NCBI GenBank assembly: GCA_018881555.1
Contig: JACAXG010000075.1
Span: 577,814-641,813, forward strand
DNA from: Amblyornis subalaris
Lineage: Eukaryota; Chordata; Aves; Passeriformes; Ptilonorhynchidae
DNA: 64,000 nt
Reading direction: 5' to 3'
In this document: in pieces, positions 22,640-36,600 of the stretch
How positions within the stretch are numbered: position 1 is the first letter of the stretch
Layout of the letters: every line of letters begins with the position of its first letter
Position numbers and translations under genes: made by a program
Notes under the pieces: model-generated
What the model saw: only the letters and a program-made list of their open reading frames with translations
Databases searched by the model: none
What the model was told of the DNA's origin: nothing

Positions 22640-24639
22640 ATTCTTCTCTACATTTTTGTTTATTGAGACAAACTAATTAAAAGGCACAAACATAGGGCAT
22701 ATGTTTACATGGACATTATAACAAACATATACATTAAAAGTGTAGGAATGTGTTTCCTTTCTGCTAAACAGAAAGTTCCTAAGCTTTTATATATACAAAA
22801 GTTGTACAATTTGATGTCCTAAAGTACAAAAGATCATTTATAAAATTATTTTACACTAAGCTCTATTATTTTTTTTGTTTGTTTTTGTTTTACTATGTAG
22901 TCCAAGCCCCTAGAACAGTTTCACGTAAGGATACAGATACCTGTCACCTGAGCCAGCAGCCTGGCAATCACTGCTCGCACGGACACGGCCGGGGACGAAC
23001 GGAAGCAGTCCAGTGTGACTGGTCAGTCCTGCTAGCACTCTGTGAAAATGCACACGCTAATCTCCAGAGCTCTCAACTTCATTAAGATAAAAACATCTCA
23101 ACTGTAATTCCTCTTTTTTTTTTTTTTCCTCTTTTTTTTTATTTAATGTAGAGTCTTGGGTTTAGGGTGGTTTGTTTTTTTTTAAACAAAGTTTTAAAAA
23201 TGTGAATATGTGACATGATAGTCTAAAAAGTATATCTGTTTCCCTAGACTTTGCTTTCTACTTTATGTACAGATAAACAGGTTAAGAAAAAAAAGCACAT
23301 GTAGCTTAAACATGTGTGACCATTTATGAGCAGTTCTGGGCTGGACAGCTCAGCACCCCAGAACTCCCACAAATTGATAGAAATGTGTTAACACAATAGA
23401 AGAATAACGTAAAAATGATGATGTTTGCAAATATTTACAAAGTTGAACAGATTTGCACAACACTTGATTAAGAAATAGGGGAGAAATTAAAAGACGCTCT
23501 CTGCTTGTCCTGGAGGGGCATCCTACCTAGTTAGTGGTTAGAATAAAAACTGTATACAATTTAATATAAGACAAAACTTCTAGTGAACAACTAACACGTC
23601 TGTCCCCTGCTGAGACACCAGCAGGCTCTGATTGGGAGGCAGAGGGCATAAAAATCACACCCAGGGCCTCCAGAATCTTCCAGCTTAAAGCAATATTTCT
23701 TAAGTTTCCAAGCACTCCTTTTGCTCCTAGATAAGAGTCCCATGGGGGTCTGACTGTTCAGAGACCATGTTTACATACATTTCGACTCCTCTTCTGTCAG
23801 CCATGGCTGTTTCTCACCAAACAATAACAGTTTTTTTAAAAAAAATGTTGACTACAATGCTCTATTCCCTTAGGGTAATATGTTGGGTAATATTTACATC
23901 TCCAAATATCAGGTCACAATCCCTATTATATGTTGAAGTTAGAATGATAAGTTATCATATGCTTTGCATATCAGAGCTGGTATCACCTTTCCCATAGGGA
24001 ATGCTGCCTGAAATTACCATATTCCCAAAGGTAAAATGCATATTTTCTCCAAAAATGCATTTTTTTTAAATGACAACATTGTAATGCATTTACTCATTTA
24101 AAAAAAAAAAAAAAAAAACATCAACACAGACAAAGGTTCTACACTAGCTCAGAAACAGTGGACTTGCCTGGCAGGTTAAAATGAGCCATCCACCCTGTCA
24201 CAGATACAGAGGGGTCTTCGCTAGTGTTTAGATTAAAATAATTTTCTAAGTTATAATTTGAGGGGATAAAACATAAAAGTGTTTTTTTTAATTACCTTTT
24301 TTTGTTGGTTTTTTTTTAAATTTTTTTTTTAAACTCTGGCAAATAAGTATCTGCTCTAATTCAGCATCAGTCAGCTACAAGGTAAAACTTACTTTAAATG
24401 AAGTGCTCCAGTGAAACTCAAGCCTGAACCATGTGAGCCAAATCAAGGGGAAGATGCTACTGTGGTCTCTGATGGTGTTGCCCCAGTGTCTTAGCCTGAA
24501 TTTATTATTAACTAAAACAAAACAAAACAAAAAACCCAACAGAACAAAACAAAAAAAAAAACCCAACCAAACAAAACCCAAAAAAGAACTGCTGGTAAGG
24601 ATTCCATTTTAATCCTTTTTAATACTGTTTAGAACTTGT
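22640..24639 (-). other. VEZF1: VEZF1 3' UTR (distal end approximate)
   Basis: About 2 kb of AT-rich sequence follows the stop codon, with many A/T homopolymer runs and a (TTTTG)n-like stretch just after the stop (plus strand AAAAC repeats, 24514-24585). There is no open frame. Length and composition suit the long, conserved 3' UTR of this gene. Confidence 0.7.
22659..22664 (-). terminator. VEZF1: Candidate poly(A) signal of VEZF1
   Basis: AATAAA on the minus strand (CTCAATAAACAAAAATG), followed about 50 nt downstream by GT-rich sequence (GTTACCACTGTTC, GGTGTGTAG). It coincides with the point where AT-rich UTR-like sequence gives way to GC-rich sequence. Other AATAAA copies inside the UTR (for example near 23140 and 24508) could give shorter forms. 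Confidence 0.5.
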
Positions 24640-25067
24640 TTACCAGGGAGGAGAGGTGGGCAAGGCCTGGGGCAGGAAAGGCATGCTCTCCACTGGTCTC
24701 ATGGCTATGTTGAGGGGACCAGCCAGCGTCATGGGGGTGGGCAGGTTCATGGGGGACGTGATGGTGACGGGGTGCGCTATGTTCACTGGAGCGGTTACCG
24801 GGGTGGGCAGGTTCACCGGGGTGGTGAGCGTTAATGGAGAGGTCATGGACAGAGGACTGGTTATAGTTACAGGATGCCCTAAGTTCATCGGACTGGATAT
24901 ATTAACTGCACTTGATACATTTACTGGACTTCTCATGCTCATTGCAGCTGCCACTGTGACTGGGTTTGTGATAGTCCCAGAAGCCACAGAGGACGTTATA
25001 TTGAATGGAGTAGTAAGAGTCACAGGCGTAGTAGCAGCAGTGGAGGTTTGGCACAAGTTAGCAGCTT
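24640..25067 (-). CDS. VEZF1: VEZF1 exon 6: C-terminal Pro/Thr repeat domain and stop
   Basis: The acceptor is CATTTTTAG|AAGC. The exon encodes the rest of Glu402 and residues 403-543, with the TAA stop at 24642-24640. The sequence is built from imperfect 6-10 residue modules of the type (S/T/H)P(V/M/L)(N/T)(I/L)(T/S/P), for example HPVTITSPLSMTSPLTLTTP. This is a low-charge, probably disordered effector region. Confidence 0.97.
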
Positions 25068-27609
25068 CTAAAAATGAGACATAAAAAAGACAAAAAGTTT
25101 TTAACACATAAAAAAACCATGGACAAGATTTAAACAAAACAAAACAAAACAAAAAACCCAGAAACCAAACAAGAACAGGTACAAATTCTGGAATAATTTT
25201 CTTTAGGTATTATTAGTAAGTTAAAACTGTTAACATTCTATAGCCTACAGGAAATACAAACTCTCATGCAGGTCATTTCAATTCAGTATTTTTTTTTTCC
25301 TGAGAAGTCAAGTGAGGTTGTCTTAGCAAGAGGGTTTTCCATGTTCATAAAAACAGTATTGCACAATCAAAAAAATCCTCCCAAGAGGAACAGTAGAAAT
25401 AGAGGAGAGAGTGTACATACCGAATGGTACGTACTCTATAGCCTTCTCAAAGGTGAACTGACATTCTGTGAAGGTTTTAAAAAGTCATTATTAGGGACTG
25501 ATAAGCAAAGCTCGTTTCACTATTTACCTGCTTATTCCAGTCTTAATTATTGCTACTAAACTGCTCCACTGCTCACAGTACCTCTACTTCAAGGCTACCC
25601 CAGCAGCACATTCTTCAAACCCCATCAGCTCCTCAGCTTTCACATAAGCTACAGCTCCACACCATGATGGTTTGGGCGGTTTTGGGGTGGGTTTGCAGCA
25701 AGCAGGACTGAAGTGCAGAGCAAGGGAGACCCAGGAGGCCAGGGCTGGGGAGCGGGGCCGGCCGGGGGGACGNGGGGGGGACGGGAATCACTACACATTC
25801 ATCAGCACCACCTGCCGGCTACCCACACCGGGAGGCTCCAGGAACGGGGGAAAGGGAAGGGCTGGCTGCTAAAGAAACCAGGAAAAATGCCTTCTACATC
25901 AATGTTACTAAGTCGTGTCTTATTCCACATTTGTAGGGCAGGACCCCAAGCTCAGTTACACCCACGTGTCAGAGGTAAGCCAGGAGCAAAGAGTCCACTT
26001 TGCCACTCGGGCAATACAAATGTAACTTTGAAAGCAACATTAGCCCCACTCAAGGGTTACTGTTGGTTCTTCAAAGTCCATAGCTAGGAGGGGTGGAGAG
26101 GAAGGGAAAGAGTAAAAAAAATAAAATAAAAATTGTGAAAATAAATTGTACTAGACTAAAAAAACCCATCTAGTGTTGTAAAGCCACCACAAGTGGCACT
26201 AGCACAGGAGAAGCAGCATGGAAAGAGCAGCTCAGGCATGGCACTGACTGGTCTAACTTCACCTTCAAGCACAGTCACACCCCACCCTTGCCCCTTCCCC
26301 AATTAAGTTCAGCTAGTATCACCAGTCTGACACCACTCCTACCCACCCACTTCCCTCCCCCCCATCCTGCCCCAAACCACTGTTCTGTTAAAGCATGTTC
26401 AACAGTCTCAATGAGAAAGGAAAAGGGAGCAGGACATAAGAAGGAACAAGCAGAAAAAAATTTCTCAGTGATTTTCTAAATCTGACACCATTTGCTTTAT
26501 CTATTTAGTGGCCTGATGATATGTAATGTTACTGTTATCACTACATTTTAACATGAATAAGCTGTTTCTATCCTGTCTGATCACAGAATTCAATTACTGG
26601 TATTACAAGGGGAAAGGAAGCAAGCAGCCTAAAACACAAACAAGACCTAGAAAACAAAAACAGATTGAAGAAACTGAAAGGAAGGTTAGGAGAAAAGAAA
26701 AAAATAAGGTGAATCAAAAACATTCCTAAAAACAGCCAGTGAAAAACAATAAGTGGTCACTAAGAACTTCTAAAATGTGTAATCCATGAAGTCACATGAT
26801 GGGCATTAGTAATCAAACTGTTGTGAAACAAATAAGCAGCAGTAACAGGAGAGTTTAAACTACTATATCCTAAAACCACCAAACTGAAGCAATCTGTTCT
26901 CTACAAATTGACACAATGACCAACAACAGCAATTCCACTTCGATTACAGCAGCACAGGTAGAGGTAAGCTGTGAGCCAGCAGTGATGAGAAACAGGATCC
27001 CTGATTAGCTCATTTTGTAATAAAAAAAAAGCAACAGAGAAAGTTCTCTGAGGTCTAGAAAACTTTATGCAGAGACAGTTACATGATGATAGAGCAGATG
27101 GAACAAATTAGGAGAGAGAAGATGAACAGGACACGGAAAGCACACACATGCAAACTGGTGCTGATGTAAGGACGGGGGTGTGTGTATATTATACACATGT
27201 GCACACAAGTGAACAAGGGTAAATATGCACAAACACAGCTAAAAGCCACATGCAAGTCCAAGCCCACACTCCTGCCCTGGAGCAGACACAAGCTCCCCTT
27301 TGTAACTGATGGCTCTAAGGACACAGGCAAGCACAGAGAGCACGGGGAGCAAGTCATGAGTAGGTCATTTAACACAGCCTAATGTGGGGGCTGTTTCCTC
27401 CTGTTCTTTCTTAGCTATGACTTCTAAGAATGAAACTGTCACGTAAGACATCCTTCCTGACACCTTAAACTCCCTGTATGACTGTAAACTCCACTATCTC
27501 ACAAACCCAAACATGTCAATATTGGTTTGTTTTACCTTTCTTCCTCGCTTTGACGGCCTCTTCCCACAATCTCAGGGTCTCTACCTGCTTTCCAGGCCAA
27601 CTTGTTACG

Positions 27610-27650
<41 letters not shown>

Positions 27651-30600
27651 TTGTTGTTGTTGCTGTTGCTGCTGCTGCTGCTGCTGCTGTTGTTGTTGTT
27701 GTTGCTGTTGTTGCTGCTGCTGTTGCTGTTTCTGGTTGCTGGTCTCTTCACTCATGCATGCTATGCCAATTAAGTAAGAACACAAATTCACCTTGAAAAG
27801 TTACTCTGGTTTCTGCTGAGATCACAAAGAGCATGTGGAATCTCACAGGATTCCAAAAACAAAAAATCACAGAGGTGTTTAAAACCATATAATTAATTCT
27901 GTGCTTTATAAAACTACTTTTCTAAGAGCTAAAAATCAAAATATAAGTCAAGAACATCTACTTTAACTGCTGAAAATGGACTGCCTTGCTGATTATTTAG
28001 TTCATATTTAGGAAGAATGAAATTAAAGACTCCGGTGAGTCTCTAGAACTCAAGCTGATTCCACTTTTTCTAAACCTCAGCTCCAGCTTAAAAATAAAAA
28101 AAATCAAAAAGCCTTTTTACTTTTTATTGCAAGTATGACTTCAAAATTTCAGTTTACCTTTACATCACAGAACAGCCTGTCACTACTCTCTGGCCACAGT
28201 ACAGCTCATCATTTCCATCTCTAGCAACTGCTCTAAATGCCTCGTGAACTGGCTTAGCACCACCGAAGTGGCTTGGGAAGCCAGAGCTGTAACCCTATAC
28301 CTTGAAAAATATTTCACATCCAAATTTCCTACTAAGCTCAACAATCAGGCATTTCAGACATTCCCAGTACCTTCAAATTATCCAGGAGTAACAGGAACTG
28401 CAAAGATGTTGTAAATTAATACAGTTTAAAAGGCTTTAAGGACAAAGTTTCCAAAGACATTCCTTACTTCTCCCTCTTGATTCCTCTGAAAACCCGTTTT
28501 ATATTACTAACCATGTGGGTTAACTTAAGTTACAGGTATTTTAATAGGGAAAATTTGAAAGTCAAGTCTTCATTTGCTTGCTAGGCACTCCCAGGTCCAG
28601 ACTGCAGCGCTTCCATGGAGTTTAGGACTCGAAAGAACTATTACGAGCATCTCATATGACCTCCTGCACAACACCAGTCAGATGCCATTAATGCCCAAAA
28701 CATATCAGGGCTGCATTTAAATCCTTTTCTTGTCAGCTACTGCCAGAGGGAGGAAACACTGGGCCTCAGGGTCAAAGCTCAGAGAAAGCAGAGAAATCTT
28801 TCTCCTAATTTTGATGAGCTTTAGATGAGGTTTCAGACCTGAAACCTGGCAGATCTTAGCAGTTCTTAAATAGTCTAAAATCTCCAAACTATCTGTTGGG
28901 CTTTTAGGCCTGCACAGTTCAGGAAGCAGCACTGTACTTAAAAGGTGAGAAAACTTGGGAACTCTTTTCTTCAAGAGATGGGTCACCNTCATGAACTGCA
29001 GGGCATTCCTAAGGGATAAGAGCACAGTCTAGCAGCAAACCAACTCCACACATGCCAGTTCTTGAGCTGAAGCAGATTCTGTTATTACATATCTACTTTT
29101 AAGAGGTGTGAGCACCCAGACTGACAGGTTGTTCGATTTTAACGTCACCAAAGGCAATTCCCTTCACAAACACATTGTTATTAGAAATGTTTGTAAAACG
29201 TTCACCTACTTTTATTGATGCCTTGTTTACAGGTATTACAGTTGATACTTTGGCTCTGCCCGTGTGTCTTTAAGTGGCTGGTGATATATGCTGCACTCAG
29301 AAGTTTACCACAGATATTACACGATACCTTTCCTTCATGGCGCACCATGTGTGTCCGCAGTCTGTCTTTGGTGGCAAAGGCAGCAGTGCACGTCTAGATG
29401 AAGGACAACAGTTACACTTGAGGTGCAGACACAGCAGGACAGCATCACCTACAGGCCCACTGGGAGCCTGTGTTACCTTGCAGGTCCTAACAGTATCCTA
29501 AGTGTATTGACAACATTAAGTTTTACCTGTATTTACAGAGAAACTAAAATCAAACTACTCAACAGAGACTGAGAATGGAATTAATTTCTGAGACANCGAG
29601 GACAAAAATCATACTCTATACTACTTGAATTTTCTTCAAACAGCAGGTTGTCTTACCCACCAAAGCAAGAGGGAGCTTATAAAAAACGCCTATAACAGGC
29701 AAGGTTGGTTGATGATATAATTTTACTGTACAAATATGAACTTGATACCTTAAACTGCTCAATTACTTCTGTTCCCATCCAGAACAAGGAAACAAAACCT
29801 CTTCCTAATGCTATTCTTTTTACCCAAGACTTTTATTTAATAAGATGAGTCACTAAAACACAGGTTGGAATAAGCATGGATATTCCAAGCAAAACAGTTA
29901 ACTGTTCAAGGGCAATCAAATTATTTCTCCTAGGCTCAGTCATCAACTTACGACAACTTGCTTTCCCCTTCCAGCAAAGTAACAGATCCAGAATCAACCA
30001 TTCCCACCCATTTTAAATAGATGTGCTGAGAAAGACATTTGATTTAAACATGCTGAGAAACACATTGCACACATTACCCCAGAAATGAGCACTGAGCTGA
30101 GGATGCTGCTACAATCCTACTACTAAGTTAAGCATATGGTAAAACAGAGCAACTACACTGTTCTCCAAGAAAGCAAAAAGCCTCTAATCTTCCTAAAAAA
30201 AGCAGCCACGGCATCTTTTTAGACTTCAACCAGAACTTCAGCACACTGTGTGCAGGCGGATGTGGCTTTATTCCTAAATTTGCTTTTCAAAGAAAAGTCC
30301 AGGAGCAAATACAGTTCTGGAAAGATTCACCTGAGTTGTACTGACACAATGAGGTATTGTTCTTAATAAACCATTTTAGCCCTTACTTGGCATTTGAAGG
30401 GTCTCTCTGTTGAGTGAACATGTTTAACGTGACAGCTTAAATGATCAGGCCTGCAAGAAAGAGAGGAACAGGAGAAAAAGTGCACACTGTTACAAACACA
30501 GGGTCAGGACACCTTGGCTGGTCACCCCCTGCAGCCCCCATCCCTCTGCACAGCCAGAAAAAATCCCTTCCCCTCACCTACCAGGGGCTTTACCTACAAC

Positions 30601-33600
30601 ACCTCACAGTTACCCTGAGACCCAACCTGCAGTTTAAAACTTAACCCTGTTCTACTCACACACCTGAAAACGGCACGTTTGGTCACACCTTGTGTAAAGG
30701 TGAGAGCGTAACAGCTCTAAAGGTTGAAGTTTTCTCTGTTGCAAGCACAGGTACAAACAGAGCTGGCAGCAATGCAAGCTCCCCTGTGTTCTGTGAATGC
30801 CCTCCAACATGCCAGAGACCAGGTGACAGTTTAGCTGCCCTGCCCCATTTGGTCACAGATCACAGCAAAGGCTCGTAAAGGGGCTCCGTGCCCACACCTA
30901 GTGACACAGACATGTGTCTTATGGGACCTGGATGAGGCTGAGAAACCACTTCAAACCACTCTCCTAAAAAAGTGACCACTTTTGACCACTGCTAACCTTG
31001 CTCAGATGGAGACCCTCCCCACCCTAGAGGCAAACAAGGCTCTTTATCCTCTCACCAATCTCCTCAGAGGTTTGGTTCTCCCAGCCCCTCGCTACAACAG
31101 CTTAACCCTCCTTGCTCATGAAAGGCCAATACTGGAGCACGCCCGGGATTTGCTACATGGTACCTCGAGAAGCCTTTTCCACAAACACCACAGGTGTAGG
31201 GTTTCGTGATGCCACCTTCGTGAGACCTCACGTGGTAGGTCATGCGATCCTTTCTCTTGAAGCGCTGATTGCAAATGGGACATTCGAAGGGTTTCTCGTC
31301 CGAGTGGGACAGCTTGTGCCGGTTGAGGTGGTAGACGTCCCTGAAGGCCTTTCCGCACATCTCACAAGCGTGGTTCTTCTTCACGGGCTTGCTGGGCTTC
31401 TTCACCGTCTGTGTCACCGCCATCGCCGTGGCGCCGGCGCTGCTGCTGGGGTTGGTGGCAGAGGAAGACGTAGTGACTGTGGACAGGATGCCTGCGATAG
31501 TCGAAACCAGTGAACTCCGGCTGTTGTCACCAGCGATGGTCGAGATAAGGGGCACCATTGTGGTGGGAGTTTTCTTTGGCCGTGACACTAACTTTATCCC
31601 TGTGTGGCAGGACTCGTGACGCCTCAAATGGTAGCTGTCCCTGAAAGCTTTGCTGCAGTAAGTGCACACAAAGGAGGTTTTAGGTTTTTCCTTTTTAATC
31701 CCAACAATAGCATCCTTTAATGTTTCTGGTGCAGGCTGAGGTTTCTGCGTTATTGGTAAGGGCAGAATCGGCTTCTGATCGGGCGGCTCAACAGCAGAGC
31801 TCAGGAGAGGCAACAAACTGTTCTGTGCTGCCTGCTGTTGGTGATGGGAGGCTTCGTGTGCCTAAAACCAAACATTCACACTTAAATTCTCTGGATGGGT
31901 GCTCACTCTGACACGGTGAGAACATTTACAAACGACAGGGAAGCACATTCTCGACCAAGAGCCATGGAAGGAACAACAGGGGAAGGTTACATAATGCTGG
32001 TTTTGGACAAGATAAACCGCTCACGCTGTAAATGCCCTCGCTGTGCAGATCCTGTGGTAAGTGTAGGACACAGTACAACAATCAAAGAATTATGAAGTTT
32101 CTGGAGGGCAACTTTTTATGTAAGACAACTTGGTGCTTGCCAGTTCTTTCACTAACAGCATTTGATTTTTACATAACAGATAACTCATTTTGCTAATGAT
32201 GATATCAGATGCCACCTCAGGACTGTCTCTGGAGAGGATGAAGGTACTGACAGGAGTTGCAAAATAACGCCCCACCTTTAAGCCGAGCTTAGTGCACACT
32301 GAAATTGAACTGCAGCCACAGAGAGCCAGGATGCGATAAGGCGTCTTATTTAAACAGCGTGTTCATACCCCTGTGCCAGCACTGAAACCAAAGCAACTGG
32401 AATCAGGAGCTGTCTAAAGCCACATCTCTATATTTAGCAGGTTCCTGATGCATTTATCCACTGACCACTGTGCTCTCTGTGTCTGGAACTAACAAGAATA
32501 GAGGCATGGCCTTTTTCTCTTCGTCAGCAGCTACTTTGTGCTGGGAAGAGAAGCTGATCAATACACACTGGGAGACATCTAGAGATGCTGGAGAACGCAG
32601 TTCGGGGGGGTGTTGGGAATAAACCCTGAAAGCTGTTTGAAAACAGCCAATACCAACTGACTTTGAACTACAGAAGCTACAGGGAAGGGACAGGGGGAGC
32701 GCAGCCAGCACCGCTCAGCTGAGCTGCAGCCTGTGCTGCCACGGGCTGTGCTGCACCACGCGTGGTAATTCTAAGGCAGAAACACTGTTATTAAAACTCA
32801 TCCAGTCAGACTGGGACAAAACCCTGGCAGATACAATTTTAATGTGGTTTAGAAACCACACAGACCAATTCAGCCTAATGGAGCATTAAAATAAATCACT
32901 CCAGCACCTTAAGCCAGTTTAAATGCATCTGTATTCAAGATGTGCCTCGGTCTCATCAGACCAGTTTTAAATCAGGCTCGTTATTAACGCAGCGTGCCAG
33001 GCCTGAAGCGGAGTTTGGGGAAACTTGCATTCCCATTAGATCAGTACTGCAGCCTTCCAGGACTCCTTTCCTATGGTTTTCCTCACAAAATAACATGACT
33101 CAGAGCTGTGAGAGCTGAACGATGCTGGTGCACGACCCCAGCCTGTCTACTTTTACATCTGCTGAGGATGGACAGTGCTAGGAAGTGCACCCAGGTTAAT
33201 GCTCTTCCCATGGGAATCCATTTCAACACGTCCTTTGGACAAGCCAGTATTTCCAGAAGCTCACTTTGGGCCTTTTTCCTAGTTGTATCCTGGATGCTTT
33301 GCCTCTGGATCGCAGCAGGGACTACAGCACCTCTCCCAACAGCTCCTGCTCCACACAAGCCCTGCATCACTCCAATCTCACTTCTTGAGAGTGTGATGCT
33401 GGTGATCTTTGGATAAAAGCCATGGGTGGATACCAACACTAACCCACGTGGGAAGGAATACAAGCTCCCTAACACTCCAAGCCTATCTGACAGGAAAACA
33501 GTTCACAGGAGAAAGCCTGGATTCGGATGCTAATAGGAGACAAAAGTTCTGGGAATCATTAGGAGCCAGGCCAGCCTGCCCATCTGTATCTGCATTTTAG

Positions 33601-36600
33601 ATCCCGTCTGTGCCGAAGCTCGGGATGCAACAGGTAGGCTGGATATTACCACACCTGCCTGGCCACAGCAGCCACCTCAAACAACAGCCTGAGGGGCTGG
33701 TTTATTTTCGGGAGCGATTGGCGAAGAGCTGGATCCAGAACTCTCCTGGAGGCGACGCTGCTAAATCAGGGCACAGCACAAGCTCCAGCAGCTCCATTAA
33801 ACTTTTCCCTGGCTTCAGTGACAATTGTGCATTTTCAACCATTTATTTTCCACGTTTTTAAAGAGGCTTTGACACATCTACACTGCATGAAAATAGAGTC
33901 TGCATGATACACACCAACAGCACAATACTGAGCAAGTTGTGCACTTCAACACAATTTTAACTTTAAAAAAATCTGAAATGTTTTACAACTTTGAATCAGC
34001 ATTAAACAATGTTGTCAAACTGCACCAGAAGACACTGCAGAGCACCTAATGATAGCACCAGAGATACAATTTCAAAGGCAGAGCTAGCAGATTGGATAAT
34101 GGAGAGCCCAAATCCTTTGGACAAGGTTCAAACTTAGGCAGTTTATGGATATTTTTAAGCCTCAAAGAATCGTCAGCACTTCAAGGTAATGATGCACTTA
34201 TTCCTACAGATCCGATGGAGACAGTGGACATAAAACAATGTATATTCATAAGGCTACAGGCTATGAAGCTGCCGCTTATATAAGTCTGCTTATCTTGGTT
34301 CCCAGCGAGCCGGCATTATTAGCGCCGTGCTCCTCACAGCCCCTCTGCCATGAGCCATGTTCCTCAGTTTCCAAAGGCTGCCTGTGTTAAAGCCTTTTAA
34401 AAAAGGATCAGGCAGCATTTTTTTTTAACTCCCTGTTGGAGAAGGGAAGCCAGCACCTGCTGCACGCCTCTGGCAGGCACAGTTATTCAGGCTCCCACCA
34501 CGGTTTTACTCGACCCAGCACTAACGTCCACTCAACATTTTGGGGACATTTTGACGGCCTGGGACAGGCTCTCGTGCAAAATCCCCTTGTTCTGTCACTG
34601 ATTCCTTCTCTCCTTGGGGGGCAGTAAACAAAAAAAACCTGCAATTCGTGACCCGGAGTATAGGATGTGGCATTGTGAACTTCCAATGCCAGAGGCTAAA
34701 ATATTTTTGTGCTCCAGCCTTAATGTGAGAGCAACAAATTAGCATGAGTCATATCTTGAACACTCCATCTGATGGATGAGTCCTCCTCACATTAACAGAT
34801 ACAACTTTCGCTTCAGGAGCAGATACTGAGAGTGGTTTTCAAACTATGCATTTTGGAGACTAAGAAGATCCAAACAAGAACTGCTTATTCAGTAGCACGA
34901 TTGTTTCTTTAGAAAGGGATACAATTCATCAAAATGCCACCTAAAAACAATCAAACAACTTTATATGGAAGGAGCAATTTACAGTTGCCCACTGCTACAG
35001 GACTAAAATTAAGACATCGAAATCTCCCCTAAAAACATTTGGCTGAAAATTACAACTTCATATCCCACATATTAAACTGTCCCTTAGGAATCCTGTCCCA
35101 GCTGGAACACACACTTGGTTTAACACTCCCCCCAGGAAGAATGAGTGTGAATATTCAGTCACTTCTATTTGTTATTTAACTGACTCTGGAGAGAGGCTTT
35201 TAAATCCACGTTTTCAAACCAGTTTTAACTAATCAGCTGGATCAGGGCTGATGTGCTGCTGTGAGAATAGGAAGAAGAAAAACGAAAGTCACATCAGGAC
35301 TACCTTAATGCTGCTTTCTGCTGGGTGCACTGGCATGCTTATACCCCAAATTGCTGATTTTAACAAAATCACTCAAGAAACAATATCCAGCATTTATTAC
35401 GAGGTCTGAAAGCTTTATTATTTAGAGGTAAAAAAAAAAAAAAAAAAAAGAGGAAAATTTCCACATCACAGTTTTACGAAGATGCTTCCGAGTCGTACGT
35501 TCGGAAAGTGAACTGCTGACTCCTTAATTAAAAGCAGCAAAGCCAACTCCTAAATCAGCGTGTGACATCACTACTTCAAAACTCAGCACCTTCAAAAAAA
35601 CACGGATGAGCAGCGAGGAGCTGGACACGTACTTGAAAGCATTACTTGGCATTTCTCACCCTGCTGCAATACAGTCCTGCCAGCCTAGGAAAAATTTCCC
35701 CTGGAAAACGCTCAGCTGGGAGGCAGCAAGGCACTAAACCAGCCCCGGCTCGGAGGGAGATGGCCCTAAACTAAGGAGATTAACTTCTTAGCGTGAAGTT
35801 TCCTACGTGCGAATCACAACTGCCCACTAGAGTGAGAAATAATTCACCAGACCTCAGCCAAACTCGATGGCATCACCCGCATCCCTCACGAAAAGGCGGA
35901 AAACCCAGCACCAGCTCCCGGTACCGGCTCCCCGGAACATTCCCGGCGTGTTTTCGGAGGCAGAGAACCCGAGCGAGTGACTCATCCCTTGGTACTTGCA
36001 AGGGACGAATTTTTCCTCTCTAAAGGAATGGTGCTCGCTCTTGGCGGATTTATTCATTCAACTCAGGTTTTCAAACTCGTGTCACGGGTTGGGTTTGGGT
36101 TTAATTCCGAGGACAGCGAGGAAGCGAGCGGCCGCCACCGGGAATGTGCAAAGAGGATTATTTTACCTTGAGAAAGGTGATGTGCTGGGCTTTTTTTTTT
36201 TTTTTCCGCTGGTGCAGCTGCTGCAATCACATATTTTATGTTTTCCAGCTCAAAAAAAAAGCAGGAGAAAACAATCTGGTGTGAAAGGGCTCGCGAAGCT
36301 CACAAAAGCCAGGCGAGGATTTTTTTTCCTTTTTAGTTTTTTTTCTGGTACATTGGATTTTCTTCGGAATTACATAAACAGCGGTGTTTTTAAGTCAATC
36401 TTTTCACCGACAGAAAGGGGGAAAATTGTGACTCAGTTGGCAAAGGGAGGGGTTGCACGCTCCACCGTCCCTATTCCTCCCCATTCCCGTTAGGATTTTG
36501 CCAGTTTTTACAGAAATCCGGCCCGCTCGCGTCCTATTTTAAAAGAAAACAAGCTCCCTCGTCAGCCGGCCCTGAGTCAGGCTGTTTAAAGAGGGATTAA

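Larger units (their letters stand above)
27761..31163 (-). other. VEZF1: VEZF1 introns 2-4
   Basis: The introns are 27761-29209 (1,449 nt), 29394-30386 (993) and 30451-31163 (713), lying between exons 5/4, 4/3 and 3/2. They are moderately AT-rich with no repeats or further exons recognised. The small ORFs within them lack family features. Confidence 0.8.

Noticed and set aside
27478..27796. Poly-Leu, poly-Ala and poly-Cys proteins on the plus strand
   Set aside because: They are alternate-frame readings of the CAG/CAA tract, which is coding on the minus strand in VEZF1 exon 5.
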